A stretch of DNA of 64,000 bases from Paragorgia papillata (Eukaryota > Cnidaria > Anthozoa > Scleralcyonacea > Coralliidae): the NCBI GenBank assembly GCA_035771165.1, contig JAWNZC010000322.1:8657001-8721000 (forward strand), read 5' to 3'. The notes beneath the pieces were generated by a model that was not told where the DNA came from, did no database searches, and was given only the letters and a program-made list of their open reading frames with translations. The position numbers and the translations under genes are program-made. Shown here in pieces: positions 51,431 through 64,000 of this stretch. Within the stretch, counting starts at the first letter, position 1. The number at the start of each line of letters is the position of its first letter.

Positions 51431-53073
51431 AACTCACAGTGTTTTATACCTATGTTCCGCATGACTGCATTTAGAATAAGTTAAAGTGTCTATGAAGTGA
51501 ATATTCGTTGGCATTTTTGTTGTTTTAATGAATAGAGGAGCACAGTATTTCTGGGTGCTGTGACCAGCCGATGCCAGGGCCTTTTCCCGCCCTGCCAATT
51601 TCGAATACGCCCTGGGAACGAGGTTGACTATGGTGGAGATTTTGTGGCTAAATAAAGCATTAGGCCGTTCCTCGATTTTTCGTTTGTGAAACGAAATGAA
51701 GCAACATCGCGTCTTTGTTAATATTCCTCTAAGGAGCGGTTCATGAGCTGGTGGGCTGGCCTGGTTATCGGACTGATTTTATGTAACGAAAATCTTTCTT
51801 GGACTATAAAAAAGAATTATAATACCCGGTGTGCTATACTTACAGAAAAACAACCCCAATTTTGCTTTGTTATCATTTTGCATTGCTATGTCATTTTGCA
51901 TTTCTAGAATTGTCGTAATAAGATTTTCGTGACGTAAAATCATCCCAGTAACCGGGCTAGCCCGCCTCATATATATAGTCGTATACAACGTTTTTGTGGG
52001 GCCACAGAGGTTTTATTCCTACCGATCATATAGGTTGTACTTTTTAATTTTACATTTGGCAGATTTACATTCTCAAAGATAATTTTAAAGTTTTGAAACG
52101 TTACTGTGTGTTGATATAAAGAATTACGAGACGAATTAGACAACGAATGTTTGTTTAGTGACCAAGCGACAATACATATAATTTTAACAAAAAGAAGCAA
52201 TTTACACGAGCCCAGGCTGTCCCACTTAAAAACGTTCGCAGACTTTTGGACGCAAAAGGTGGTGTGAACGTTTTTGTGAACATTTGGCGTCGTACGACTT
52301 TTTAACAGGGTTGTTCTTAATCAATTGTAGTTATTTCGGAGTACAATTTGCCACATCAATCTCTAATGACAAAGAAGTGAGTTGATGATACCGCGTATTG
52401 GTGGTGAGAATTTTTTAATGTGATGAATTCGATCTCGTTGGCTGATCTCCACAAGCCATCCTTCGTTGGAAAACACCACTGAAGTACTTGTGCTGTAGTT
52501 ATAGGCATATAAAACGCAGTAGATACGTGCACGCATAGGTGAGCCTATTTTTTAACCGACGTATTCCTAATTACAGTCATTGCAACGGAATGGAATAAAT
52601 AACATCTTTCTTCTGTTCTTCGCAATACTATATCAATACTAGAACCCAACTGTTAAGAAATGTTTTGCGCAACTTTACGTTGAAACTACTTAAGATTCTT
52701 TTAATTGGCCCCGTAATTCCTTGAATATATGGAATAGCAAAATCCATCACTACTTAACTTTCATTGCCAGTGTTTGTGCGTGGTGGCAATTTTAACCACA
52801 ACGATCTCCCCTGATAAAAAAACTAAATCGGAGCGTCGAAACGCTTGGTCATCAACAGTAACTTTAAAGTTACCTTTAAAAATCTTTAAACCAGAGTAGC
52901 GTTAAACTACGTCAAATAACTGCCACCAGACTGTTACAATACGTTTAAGAAATTAAACTACATTTTTTAATGACTTTGCTTGATAAACCTGATAAATGTG
53001 ACAGGTACCTGCAGGCAGTATATGTTGCCCACTTCTAATATAAAGCAACAAACATGATTTAATAACAGCTTAC
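51431..53073. other. Intron sequence of the receptor gene right of the DIRS-like element
   Basis: Contains a MITE at 51,745-51,975 and, from about 52,690, the flank of an EGF cassette homologous to 57,220-57,660. No exon until 53,074. Confidence 0.45.
51745..51975. mobile_element. MITE with TGGGCTGGCCTGGTTA termini
   Basis: Inverted ends TGGGCTGGCCTGGTTATCGG and the complement of GGGCTAGCCCGGTTACTGGG, each followed by TGATTTTAYGTNACGAAAAT. Confidence 0.65.
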
Positions 53074-53196
53074 CATTGCATGTCTTTCCATTTCCTGAAA
53101 AACCACTGTTGCAAGTGCACATGTAACTTCTATCAGTGTTGATACACTTAGCATGTGCATGACATTTAAACTGACCTGTAGTACATTCATCAATAT
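53074..53196 (-). CDS. Receptor gene, calcium-binding EGF exon
   Basis: A 123 nt exon, phase 1-1, between TTTAAAG and GTAAGC. It encodes DIDECTTGQFKCHAHAKC and YMCTCNSGFSGNGKTC: six Cys, DxDEC calcium site. Last EGF exon upstream of the 23.4 kb intron. Exon and flanks resemble 57,659, 58,010 and 59,503. Confidence 0.88.
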
Positions 53197-54289
53197 CTTT
53201 AAAAAAAGAGAGAAAAGTAGCAACAATCTTGAAATTGAATTACTATTAATTAGTATACAATAATGGACAAATTGATCAGCAGTGAACAATGTCGAGTAGT
53301 CAACTTGTTTTAGTATAAATTTGCCACAATAAAACATCATTAATTAAAATTACTCTAAACAATAGAGCATAGACAGTTTAAACACAAAATTTTGTTTGAA
53401 ACAAGCAGTTTTGTTTAAAATGTGTTATTCGTTCCAACAAAATTATATAACTATCTTCGGTAATACCTAGTTCCACCCAAGTTATTTTTGCAGCTTTCAG
53501 GCCATAAATGTTCCGATTTCTTTTGTCATTTCTACATTTCATGCACTAAGGGAGCAAATACGAAATGTAACGAGCGGGATTTTAAAATGTGTTTCGTTCG
53601 CAGTTATATACTTCGTTTCAACCAGCTATCTTCATTAATAACTTCCACCCCAGTTATTTTGCAGCTGGGTTTCTCTCTCTCAAATGTTTATATTATATCT
53701 TAACTGTAAATTGTCCAAGCAGAGAGCTAGATTCGTACCACGTGACCATGCAGTTAATCGTAGAACTACCACCCACTTTGTGGTATTTAATTAATTGAAG
53801 TGAAATACCCCGTCACATGGCGCGGCGGGGTATAACTAAGTTATATGCCACGCACGAAAACCAAAACGAAGCAGTCAACAATTAATGGTGGAACAAAAAG
53901 ACGTTTCGCCTGAACATTCAGATGTTGACAAGAAAATTTTCAGGTTAAAAGAAAATTAGAATTCAGAAAATACAAAGAAAGCAACAAACAACGCATCTAG
54001 AAGCCTTCAGACGACACTTAAAATCGACAGAATAGAAACAGACAATGAAAGCTAACAAAAGCTAACTTTTGTAAGATTATTTAAGTTGATTTTTTTGGAA
54101 AATTATGTCTCGGTATATATCATTCTCCCTCGGGATATTTCATCCCTCGGGGTGATTTTTTGTGGAATACCCCTCGCTCCTGGTAATTGATAATAATTTC
54201 TTTTGTCATTTTTACATTTTATGAATTAAGCCAATGGCCCGTTCATTGGCAACTATAACGACTACTTCATGTAAGCATGTGAGAAGAGT

Positions 54290-54470
54290 GCTTCCAGTTT
54301 GACTCTACCAAACATCGCAGGTTTCCTCCGGGTACTCCGGTTTCCTCCTGTAGAAACACTGGACCAATGAGGGATGGCCCTTACTGGACCTCTAGGGAGA
54401 ACAGTTATCTATTAACTGATAGAGCTATCCAGTATAAATAAGATTAGTTTAGTTTAAGCGCTACATCATG
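54290..54470 (+). repeat. Dispersed retroelement 3' end
   Basis: GGTACTCCGGTTTCCTCCTG, GGGATGGCCCTTACTGGACC and GATAGAGCTATCCAGTATAA belong to a repeat common in cnidarian genomes as I recall, ending in (TTTAG)n-like sequence. Confidence 0.45.
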
Positions 54471-54799
54471 AAATAAGCTCAGTGAGTGATACTTGGCATA
54501 TAGGAAGATTTTGATAAACTTCCAACTACAGTTGTCTATATGAGTGTATACATGGATAGACAACAATGGGAGAACTAATAAGCATCACCACGTCAAAAGG
54601 AAGATATGCAATTTTTCACTATACGGTATACGGCTGCAGATTCTACATATAGCATGTCAATTCTCTGCAGTCTAGGCTTTCGAAGTTGGCTCTGATTTTA
54701 ATACGCTACGCAAGGACATTAAGAAAATTAATTCTATACTGATGCATTTAAATGCAGTCTAAAAGTGAAATATTTTTTGTATTTAAAATATGTAGTAAA

Positions 54800-55545
<746 letters not shown>

Positions 55546-55739
55546 TATCAAATCATCAGCAATCAGAACAATTTGAACTGTTACACGTAAGTTTTGACAA
55601 ACACTGTGTGCAAACGCAGCACTCTACTTTTAAATGACAACATATACTTTTAGTTCCTCTTTTTCTTGATAAATCTGTCCGGGAGATCTAAATGAAAAAT
55701 TTAGAAGTTCCTTACCAACACAAGATAGAAGTTACTTAC

Positions 55740-55820
55740 CTAAACATCTGTAACTACCAGGAATATTCTTACAGGTTCTCCCATTGCCACAAATGTTCCG
55801 GTTTAGACATTCGTTGTTAT
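55740..55820 (-). CDS. Receptor gene, short EGF-like exon (four Cys)
   Basis: 81 nt, phase 1-1, between TTTTTTAG and GTAAGT. It encodes NNECLNRNICGNGRTC and GSYRCL. Only the first four Cys of an EGF module are present; the C-terminal loop is missing, as in some fibrillin-like half modules or an exon that decayed. Its flank is duplicated at 56,755-56,900. Confidence 0.6.
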
Positions 55821-56894
55821 CTAAAAAATATCAATTCTCCAATCAAAATAATTCATCACCCAAAAGCAAAGAAAATAAACACCGTGGACTGAAAGATTTG
55901 GATTTGGAGGAATATTTTGGGTATCTTAACGAATGTTTTAGAGCCAATTAAAACTTTCACTCGACTTCAATGTGAATTGGAGGTAGAGGAGGGGAGTTTT
56001 GTTCTTAACCCCGCGCGGCCATCGCCAATCATGCAACATCACCAGCAAGCTTTGGCATTAGTGTCCAATTTTTTCACGACTACATGAATGAAATTCGTGT
56101 TTTAAGAACCATTTATGAGCTATTCCAAAGTGAATATCAACATCCGGGACAGCAGTCTGGAAACGGAAAAAGACTTACCGTGGTCCGGAATCCGGACACG
56201 CATTTTTACGGACCGTGCGATAACCACGCAAACAGAACTCAGATCGAAGATACATGCAGAGTCCACAAATAATTAAGAAACCAGCGGTCTCAACACTGAA
56301 CCTTGAGAAACTCCAATAGAGAATAGAGATTCTTTATTTCGGAGATCGGAGATTTCGGGGGGACATCGGAGATTTCGGGGGTCATCGGAGATGTTTCGGA
56401 ATGGTCAGCTAGACAAAAGGAGTGCGGGCGGAAAGCGGAAAAGAAAGAGAAAAAGAACCTCTCCTAGATTTCTGTCTCAATATGGCGGCATCAACACCGC
56501 TGCCACACGTATATATTAAACGGCAAAACTGAGTATATTTTGTCTTTTTTACAAAACTGAAGACATATTATGTTTTTTTCCCGTTTCGCCCGCACTACTT
56601 ATGCTCAGCTAACGAACCCGACACATCTCCGACGCTCGACTACACGTACTCTACACGTTCAGTTTGATAACCATAAACTCCTTTTAATAAAACTCTACTC
56701 ACTTCCCCCAATAATATCATCCAGTCTGCTCGCAGGCTAGGCAATCATTTACAGTCTTTCAAACAGATTTACTAAATCATGCATTAGCCATTAGGGCAAT
56801 TCGAACTGTTACACTTATGCTTGCAAACGCAGCACTCTTCCTTTTTCTCTTGATAAATCTGTTCTAGAGATCTAAATAGATAAGCTAGAAGATA

Positions 56895-57010
56895 CTTACC
56901 AATACAATCGCCATTGCTATGTGCGTAACCGCATTCATGCAAGCTTCACATCTGTCACGAGTATTGTTACATATACTTCCAGGACCACAAGTTTTTGTGT
57001 TTTTCTCAGG
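56895..57010 (-). pseudogene. Decayed EGF exon
   Basis: TCGPGSICNNTRDRCEAC aligns with the exon at 55,740, and a shifted frame continues ECGYAHSNGDCIG to a good donor GTAAGT. The two-base shift and lack of a clear acceptor indicate a dead duplicate exon. Confidence 0.45.
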
Positions 57011-57658
57011 TTTGATTCGACACGCGTACTTCGACAAAGCAGAATTTTTTGAGAAGAAAACAGCCTTTTCGTGCTCTTTTAAACGCGCGCCAAATTGACT
57101 ATTGGTTTCTTTTCTCTGTTCTTTCGCGTTAATACGATAATTAGCTTTTGCAAAAATATTACTCAACGTTAAAAATCGCTTTTGGGCAACGTTTAATTTG
57201 AAACTAACATTTTTTTATTGGTTGTGTAATTCCTTGAATATATATTAAGAATACAGAATAATCCCAAAACCTATCACCAAATTTCATTGTCACTGATTTT
57301 AATAACTTTTTTAAATAGAGTTGTTGGTTTTCTATTTCACAACAATCTCCCTAATGAAGACGCTAAATCCGAGTGTCGAAACGTCGAGTCATAGCTAGTA
57401 ACTTTTCAAGTTAAGGTTAAAAAAGCTTTAAGCCAAAGTAGCGTTAAACCATGTCAAATAAAGAAACTGCTCCAAATTGTTACAAAACGTTTAAGAAATT
57501 AAACTACAATTTGTAATGACTTTGCTCGATAAACCTACACACACGTCAGAGTAAATTTAGATAAATGTGGTAGGTACCTGCAGGCATGTAGGAGACATGC
57601 AGTAGGTTGCCCACTTCTAATATAAAGCAACTAACATAATTTATAATAATTAGCTTAC

Positions 57659-57781
57659 CAGTGCATGTCTTTCCACCTCCTGAAAAACCATGGTTGCAAG
57701 TGCAAGTGTAACTTCCATAAGTGTCGGTACACTTGGCATATCTATGACAGTCAGACTGACCTGTAGTACATTCATCAATGT
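57659..57781 (-). CDS. Receptor gene, calcium-binding EGF exon
   Basis: 123 nt, phase 1-1, between TTTTTGACAG and GTAAGC. It encodes DIDECTTGQSDCHRYAKC and YTCTCNHGFSGGGKTC. Complete six-Cys calcium-binding EGF. Confidence 0.88.
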
Positions 57782-58009
57782 CTGTCAAAAAAAAGAAAAC
57801 GAAAAGAAAATAGCAACAATTATTTTGAAATCGAATTCCTATTTTTTACTATTTTAATTATTGATTTATTATCACATTATTTTAACCTATTTTGAACGGG
57901 TGGCGAGTGTTTTCACACTATTTCGAGTTCTTCTAAACTCCACTCGTGTTTCTGTAACTTTATGAAAACACGGGAAATGCTTTATATTTCATAACTAATA
58001 ACAGCTTAC

Positions 58010-58132
58010 CAGTGCATGTCTTTCCATCTCCCGTAAAACCACTGTAGCATTTGCACGTGTAACTTCCAACATTGTTGGTACATGTAGCATCTCTATGACA
58101 TTTACGCTGACCTGTAGTGCATTCATTAATGT
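58010..58132 (-). CDS. Receptor gene, EGF exon (duplicate A)
   Basis: 123 nt, phase 1-1, between TTTTGAAAG and GTAAGC. It encodes DINECTTGQRKCHRDATC and YTCKCYSGFTGDGKTC. A duplicate of 59,503-59,625; either copy could be used without disturbing frame. Confidence 0.88.
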
Positions 58133-58929
58133 CTTTCAAAAAAAAAAGTAGCAACAATCTTAAAATTGAATTAGTATTGTTAAATTAGTATACAATAATT
58201 GACAAATTGATCAGCAAACAACGTCGAGTCTCTTAGGGATCCACGCGAAGCCTCTGTGAAGGAGAGGGACGTCGAGTAGTCAACTTGTTTTAGTATATTA
58301 TAATAAAAGTAGCGTGCTGCGTAGGCAGTGTTGAAACAACAATAATTTGCCACCATAAAGCATCATTAATTAAAAAATAAAGCATAGGCCTACCCAGTTT
58401 AAACACAAAATTTTGTTTGAAACGAGCATTTTTGTTTAAAATTGTGTCCTTCGTTCAGTTATTTTGTTTCAAAAAAATTATATAACTCTTCCGTAAATAA
58501 CTAGTTCCACCCAAGTTATTTTGCAGCTGAGTTTTGTCTTTCAGGGCATAAATGTTTAAATTTCTTTTGTCAATTCTACATTTCATGCACTATGAAGCCA
58601 TAAAACTCCATGCCGCTTTATATCATTAGCAATACAACAGGAAATACTTCATGTAATTGCAACAAATTATATTAAGCTCAATGATTAGATTTCCTTAACA
58701 CCTACGTCACTATACTTACCCGTATGGATGGTTAGGTGCAGACATGCATGTTTAATAGCTTCCAGCCGTTGTTCAGTTACTTGGATACAGGTCTAGGACC
58801 ATGTAATGGTCCCCAGCCTTGACCTGTCCACCAAACGTGATATCCACCACACGATATCACCCATCCAAGTAACACTCCTGGGTTTTATCCCTATGTCACC
58901 TACCATCCACACGCTACCCATCGACTAGT

Positions 58930-59320
58930 CGGCAGTCCAAAGCACATGTCAATCACTGGGGATGTACCCAGGCAGTCCAACGCAACTGTCAATCACTGGG
59001 GGTGCACCCAGGTAGTCCGAAGCAACTGTCAATCACTGGGGGTGCACCCAGGCAGTCCGAAGCAAATGTCAACACTGGGGATGCACCCAGGCAGTCCTGA
59101 TCACATGTCAACACGGGGGATGCACCCAGGCAGTCCGAAGCAAATGTCAACACTATGGATGCACCCAGGCAGTCCAGATCACATGTCACTCACTGGAGAT
59201 GCACCCAGGCAGTCCGAAGCAAATGTCAAACATTGGGGATGCACCCAGGCAGTCCGAATCACATGTCAACACAGGGGATGCACCCAGGCAGTCCGAAGCA
59301 AATGTCGATCACTGGGGATG
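58930..59320. repeat. 40 bp minisatellite, array 1
   Basis: About ten units of ATGCACCCAGGCAGTCCGAA then GCAAATGTCAACACTGGGG, 38-40 bp each. Frames read through because few stops occur in any phase. Confidence 0.95.
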
Positions 59321-59502
59321 AAATTGAATTCCTATTTTTTACTATTTTAATTATTGATTTATTATCACATTATTTTAACCTATTTTGAACGGGTGGCGAG
59401 TGTTTTCACACTATTTCGAGTTCTTCTAAACTCCACTCGTGTTTCTGTAACTTTATGAAAACACGGGAAATGCTTTATATTTCATAACTAATAACAGCTT
59501 AC

Positions 59503-59625
59503 CAGTGCATGTCTTTCCATCTCCCGTAAAACCACTGTAGCATTTGCACGTGTAACTTCCAACATTGTTGGTACATGTAGCATCTCTATGACATTTACGC
59601 TGACCTGTAGTGCATTCATTAATGT
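59503..59625 (-). CDS. Receptor gene, EGF exon (duplicate B)
   Basis: Same sequence as 58,010-58,132 by eye, phase 1-1, splice sites intact. It is the most upstream exon of the gene that I can see in the window; earlier exons and the signal peptide lie to the right. Confidence 0.88.
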
Positions 59626-60417
59626 CTTTCAAAAAAAAAAGTAGCAACAATCTTAAAATTGAATTAGTATTGTTAAATTAGTATACAATAATTGACAAAT
59701 TGATCAGCAAACAACGTCGAGTCTCTTAGGGATCCACGCGAAGCCTCTGTGAAGGAGAGGGACGTCGAGTAGTCAACTTGTTTTAGTATATTATAATAAA
59801 AGTAGCGTGCTGCGTAGGCAGTGTTGAAACAACAATAATTTGCCACCATAAAGCATCATTAATTAAAAAATAAAGCATACCCAGTTTAAACACAAAATTT
59901 TGTTTGAAACGAGCATTTTTGTTTAAAATTGTGTCCTTCGTTCAGTTATTTTGTTTCAAAAAAATTATATAACTCTTCCGTAAATAACTAGTTCCACCCA
60001 AGTTATTTTGCAGCTGAGTTTTGTCTTTCAGGCCATAAATGTTTAAATTTCTTTTGTCAATTCTACATTTCATGCACTATGAAGCCATAAAACTCCATGC
60101 CGCTTTATATCATTAGCAATACAACAGGAAATACTTCATGTAATTGCAACAAAATATATTAAGCTCAATGATTAGATTTCCTTAACACCTACGTCACTAT
60201 ACTTACCCGTATGGATGGTTAGGTGCAGACATGCATGTTTAATAGCTTCCAGCCGTTGTTCAGTTACTTGGATACAGGTCTAGGACCATGTAATGGTCCC
60301 CAGCCTTGACCTGTCCACCAAACGTGATATCCACCACACGATATCACCCATCCAAGTAACACTCCTGGGTTTTATCCCTATGTCACCTACCATCCACACG
60401 CTACCCATCGACTAGTC

Positions 60418-61865
60418 GGCAGTCCGAAGCACATGTCAATCACTGGGGATGTACCCAGGCAGTCCAACGCAACTGTCAATCACTGGGGGTGCACCCAGGC
60501 AGTCCGAAGCAAATGTCAACACTGGGGATGCACCCAGGCAGTCCTGATCACATGTCAACACGGGGGATGCACCCAGGCAGTCCGAAGCAAATGTCAACAC
60601 TGGATGCACCCAGGCAGTCCAGATCACATGTCACTCACTGGAGATGCACCCAGGCAGTCCGAAGCAAATGTCAAACATTGGGGATGCACCCAGGCAGTCC
60701 GAATCACATGTCAACACAGGGGATGCACCCAGGCAGTCCGAAGCAAATGTCAACACTGGGGATGCACCCAGGCAGTCCGAATCACATGTCAACACAGGGG
60801 ATGCACCCAGGCAGTCCGAAGCAAATGTCGATCACTGGGGATGCACCCAGGTAGTCCGAAGCAAATGTCAAACACTGGGAATGCACCCAGGCAGTCCGAA
60901 GCAAATGTCAAACACTGGGGATGCACCCAGGCAGTCCGAAGCAAATGTCAATCACTGGGGATTCACCCAGGTAGTCCGAAGCAACTGTCAATCACTGGGG
61001 GTGCACCCAGGCAGTCCGAAGCAAATGTCAACACTGGGGATGCACCCAAGCAGTCCGAATCACATGTCAACACGGGGGATGCACCCAGGCAGTCCGAAGC
61101 AAATGTCAACACTGGGGATGCACCCAGGCAGCCCAGATCACATGTCACTCACTGAGGATGCACCCAGGCAGTCCGAAGCAAATGTCAAACATTGGGGATG
61201 CACCCAGGCAGTCCGAATCACATGTCAACACGGGGGATGCACCCAGGCAGTCCGAAGCAAATGTCAACACTGGGGATGCACCCAGGCAGTCCGAAGCAAA
61301 TGTCGAACACTGGGGATGCACCCAGGCAGTCCGAATCACATGTCAACACAGGGGATGCACCCAGGCAGTCCGAATCACATGTCAACACAGGGGATGCACC
61401 CAGGCAGTCCGAAGCAAATGTCAAACACTGGGGATGCACCCAGGTAGTCCGAAGCAAATGTCGATCACTGGGGATGCACCCAGGTAGTCCGAAGCAAATG
61501 TCGATCACTGGGGATGCACCCAGGTAGTCCGAAGCAAATGTCAAACACTGGGGATGCACCCAGGCAGTCCGAAGCAAATGTCAAACACTGGGGATGCACC
61601 CAGGCCGTCCGAAGCAAATGTCAAACACTGGGGATGCACCCAGGCAGTCCGAAGCAAATGTCAAACACTGGGGATGCACCCAGGCAGTCCGAAGCAATTG
61701 TCAATCACTGGGGATGCACACAGGCAGTTCAAATCACATGTTAACACTGGGGATGCACCCAGGCAGTCCGAAGCAAATGTCAAACACTGAGGATGCACCC
61801 AGGTAGTCCGAAGCAACTGTCAATCACTGGGGATGCACCCAGGCAATCCAGATCACATGTCAAAC
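60418..61865. repeat. 40 bp minisatellite, array 2
   Basis: About 36 units of the same 40 bp repeat as 58,930-59,320, with variants AAGCAAATGTC, ATCACATGTC and AAGCAACTGTC. Some higher-order alternation is visible. Long ORFs across it are artefacts. Confidence 0.95.
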
Positions 61866-61954
61866 ACGAGTTTGAGTAACTGTTGTGGGTCGTGTGTCGT
61901 GGGTTAAAAGGTCGTGGGTCGTGGCCTCGTGGGTAAAGTCGTGGTCGGAAAATA

Positions 61955-62307
61955 ATCCTAATATAATATAATATAATATAATATAATATAATATAATATA
62001 ATAATATATAATATAATATAATATAATATAATATAATATAATATAATATAATATAATATAATATAATATAATATAATATAATATAATATAATATAATATA
62101 ATATAATATAATATAATATAATATAATATAATATAATATAATATAATATAATATAATATAATATAATATAATATAATATAATATAATATAATATAATATA
62201 ATATAATATAATATAATATAATATAATATAATATAATATAATATAATATAATATAATATAATATAATATAATATAATATAATATAATATAATATAATATA
62301 ATATAAT
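61955..62307. repeat. (ATAAT)n microsatellite
   Basis: About 350 bp of almost pure pentanucleotide with one slip near 62,002. The antisense frame of Tyr/Ile/Leu is not a gene. Confidence 0.97.
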
Positions 62308-64000
62308 GTAATGTAGTGTAATGTAGTGTAATCCCCAAGCCCGGGCGGAGGGTCGAAGGCCCGGAGCCCGGGTGAGGGTGCTAATCTCGACATGCGTGTA
62401 TGTTTAGTATAAATTTACAAGTTTATACTGCAAATCCTCGGATTTCATTGGCTATTGCAGGAGTTTATAATTAACAATTAGACAACGAACCCGAGTTTTC
62501 TATGAGCGAATAGTCAACGGGGCGAACCATAGAAAACGAGGGCGAGTTGTCTAATTGTTTTAGTATAAATTTACCAACAAAAGTTAAATAAATTCTCGAC
62601 CATAACATATTCTTTGAGGCTCGTTTAATACATTTTTTAACAGCCAACAACAAACGTTCAACAGTCATTTCGGACATCTCCTTGGCCCGTACAATAATTG
62701 ATGGAAAAGAAAAGTTTTCTTGCATAATTTAGCATGGATTTTCATGTACAATATTGAAACAATATATATCCACTCATTTGTTTTGTAAAAGTGACAAAAA
62801 GTTGAAAGAAACATTCAATTTAGCATATAGTTTACATCACGAAATCTTGTCAACAGCTAGCGTAATTTTGAAATGTGTTTTGTTTGCAGTTATTTCGTTT
62901 TAAAGGAACACAGATAAACAATTTAACGATCTTACCATTAATAATTTCCATTCTAACCATTTTGTAGCCGTTTTTGTTTTCTGTAGAACGTATTGCTTCG
63001 CCTAAATGTTCAATTTCTTCTTTCATTTGCCCACTCCGTTATAATTTCGGCGCTATTGTTGCTTAACAGAACAACCGCTGGCTCTAATGATATATATATC
63101 AGTAAATACACCGATAGTCACCGAGACTGAGGTGACTAATTGTTTTAGTATAATTTCAGAGGTTGATAAAAAACCAATCACGTTGAAACAAAAACTTTTA
63201 AACAACTGCTTTCATTTTAACAGTGGTGATTCTGTTTATTCACAGACGATGTTAGCAAGCCACAATCTTTGTCAGTAAATAATTTCAAAAAAAGAGTAAA
63301 CAACATCCTACTTTGGAATTGAACTTGTACATACATTCAAATATATGCTAAAAAGACTTTTATTCTGGTGTTTTGGATCCTGTGTTACGGCTTTTTTGCA
63401 CTTAATTCATGTTCAATATGTTCTTCACTCATGACGAATTTTTCGAAAACTTCGCTACGACCAAAACCTAGCCAAAACATACAAAAAATACGAGGAATTA
63501 TAGAAAATATACTTCCTTACCTTTATAAAGTTTTGTTTTTACGATATTTGATATGTACAACATCTCAGTGATAAATGTTTTCAGTATTTTTCTCTTTTGC
63601 TTGTCTCAAAAACTACAGACCCCATTTTGAAAAAAAAAATCAACACTTCAATGAATCGACAAATTCTAAAATCTCATACTTCAAAATGACAACTCCGAGT
63701 GGGAGACTGAAACGAGTAAAGTCAGTGCAGTGTTGAATAAGTACCAGTCTCTTTTCCAAAACTACTTTTGAAGAACAATTTCTTGTGATGTAATAGTCAC
63801 CGCGCTAGGCGGTGACTATCACCTCAACCTCGTCCCCAGGGCCATTTGTAGGGGCTGGGCCAAGATGGCGGCCAAAAACAAAATGGCGGGAACAAATGGC
63901 CCTGGTGGAGGCTAGCTCAAAATGCGCAGTATATTGCGCATTTTGATAACTAGAACTCAGTCCTTGACACAGTAATTATACCTAATTACAGCTAATTATT
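62308..64000. other. Intron or intergenic sequence with hairpin repeats
   Basis: Hairpins of the AATTGTTTTAGTAT family occur at 62,478-62,570 (arms around GACAACGAACCCGAGTTTTC) and about 63,095-63,155. A palindrome lies at 63,788-63,820 (TAGTCACCGC / GCGGTGACTA). No coding exon was recognised up to the edge. Confidence 0.4.

Larger units (their letters stand above)
57829..60420. repeat. 1.49 kb tandem duplication containing an EGF exon
   Basis: About 57,829-59,322 and 59,322-60,420+ are near-identical at an offset of 1,493 bp (1,488 after small indels). Each copy holds the EGF exon, intron sequence and the start of the 40 bp minisatellite. The EGF exons look identical, so it is recent. Confidence 0.9.

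Noticed and set aside
58946..61806. Long ORFs of 60-270 residues (MHPGSPKQMS-type) on both strands
   Set aside because: They run through the 40 bp minisatellite in every frame; no splice sites, start context or family support.
58930..61865. CRISPR-like regular array
   Set aside because: Units are tandem without unique spacers, and the host is a eukaryote.
61860..62393. 177-residue Tyr/Ile/Leu ORF
   Set aside because: Translation of the (ATAAT)n microsatellite.

Overview
The window looks like nuclear DNA of an invertebrate animal, most likely an anthozoan cnidarian (coral, sea anemone or soft coral). It is AT-rich and intron-rich. It carries phase-1 EGF, Ig and fibronectin III exons and is packed with inverted-repeat elements, LINE tails, a BEL/Pao relic, a DIRS-like retroelement and a complete Polinton (Maverick). 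The species cannot be fixed from the sequence alone.

Host genes are on the minus strand. A receptor gene runs from beyond the right edge to its stop codon at 8,564. Reading right to left, its exons are: EGF modules (59,503; 58,010; 57,659; 55,740; 53,074; 29,510), an Ig domain split over two exons (29,266 and 25,089), a fibronectin III exon (23,073), a three-exon membrane-proximal region (18,745; 17,559; 15,649) and a last exon with the transmembrane helix and a tyrosine-motif tail. All splice phases agree from 53,196 down to the stop. Left of it, 1,981-2,053 is the signal-peptide exon of another minus-strand gene that leaves the window.

The 23.4 kb intron between EGF exons 53,074 and 29,510 holds a DIRS-like tyrosine-recombinase retroelement (about 30.5-51.4 kb, minus strand). 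Its gag is interrupted by a 14,033 bp Polinton (35,212-49,244). The Polinton has identical inverted repeats of about 150 bp, a 6 bp CAGGCC target duplication, and leaves the gag frame continuous across the insertion.

The Polinton carries on the plus strand a triple GRF zinc-finger protein, a Bcl-2-like ORF, a Cys-rich small ORF, a chromodomain integrase, a minor capsid protein, a basic virion-like protein, the major capsid protein and an adenain-like protease. On the minus strand it has a zinc-finger packaging ATPase, two conserved virion-type proteins and an intron-containing protein-primed PolB with a Vsr-like nuclease segment. A basic, Gln/Pro-rich gene lies between. The TIRs and the internal promoter share TGACTCA, CCAAT and TATA elements, and two genes share a 33 bp upstream element. 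The structural genes sit 1-2 nt apart or overlap.

The remaining DNA is mainly introns and intergenic sequence with nested MITEs (several at TTAA targets), a BEL/Pao remnant (9.2-12.8 kb), LINE 3' ends, a tRNA-like foldback, a 1.49 kb tandem duplication containing an EGF exon, a 40 bp minisatellite and a 350 bp (ATAAT)n tract.
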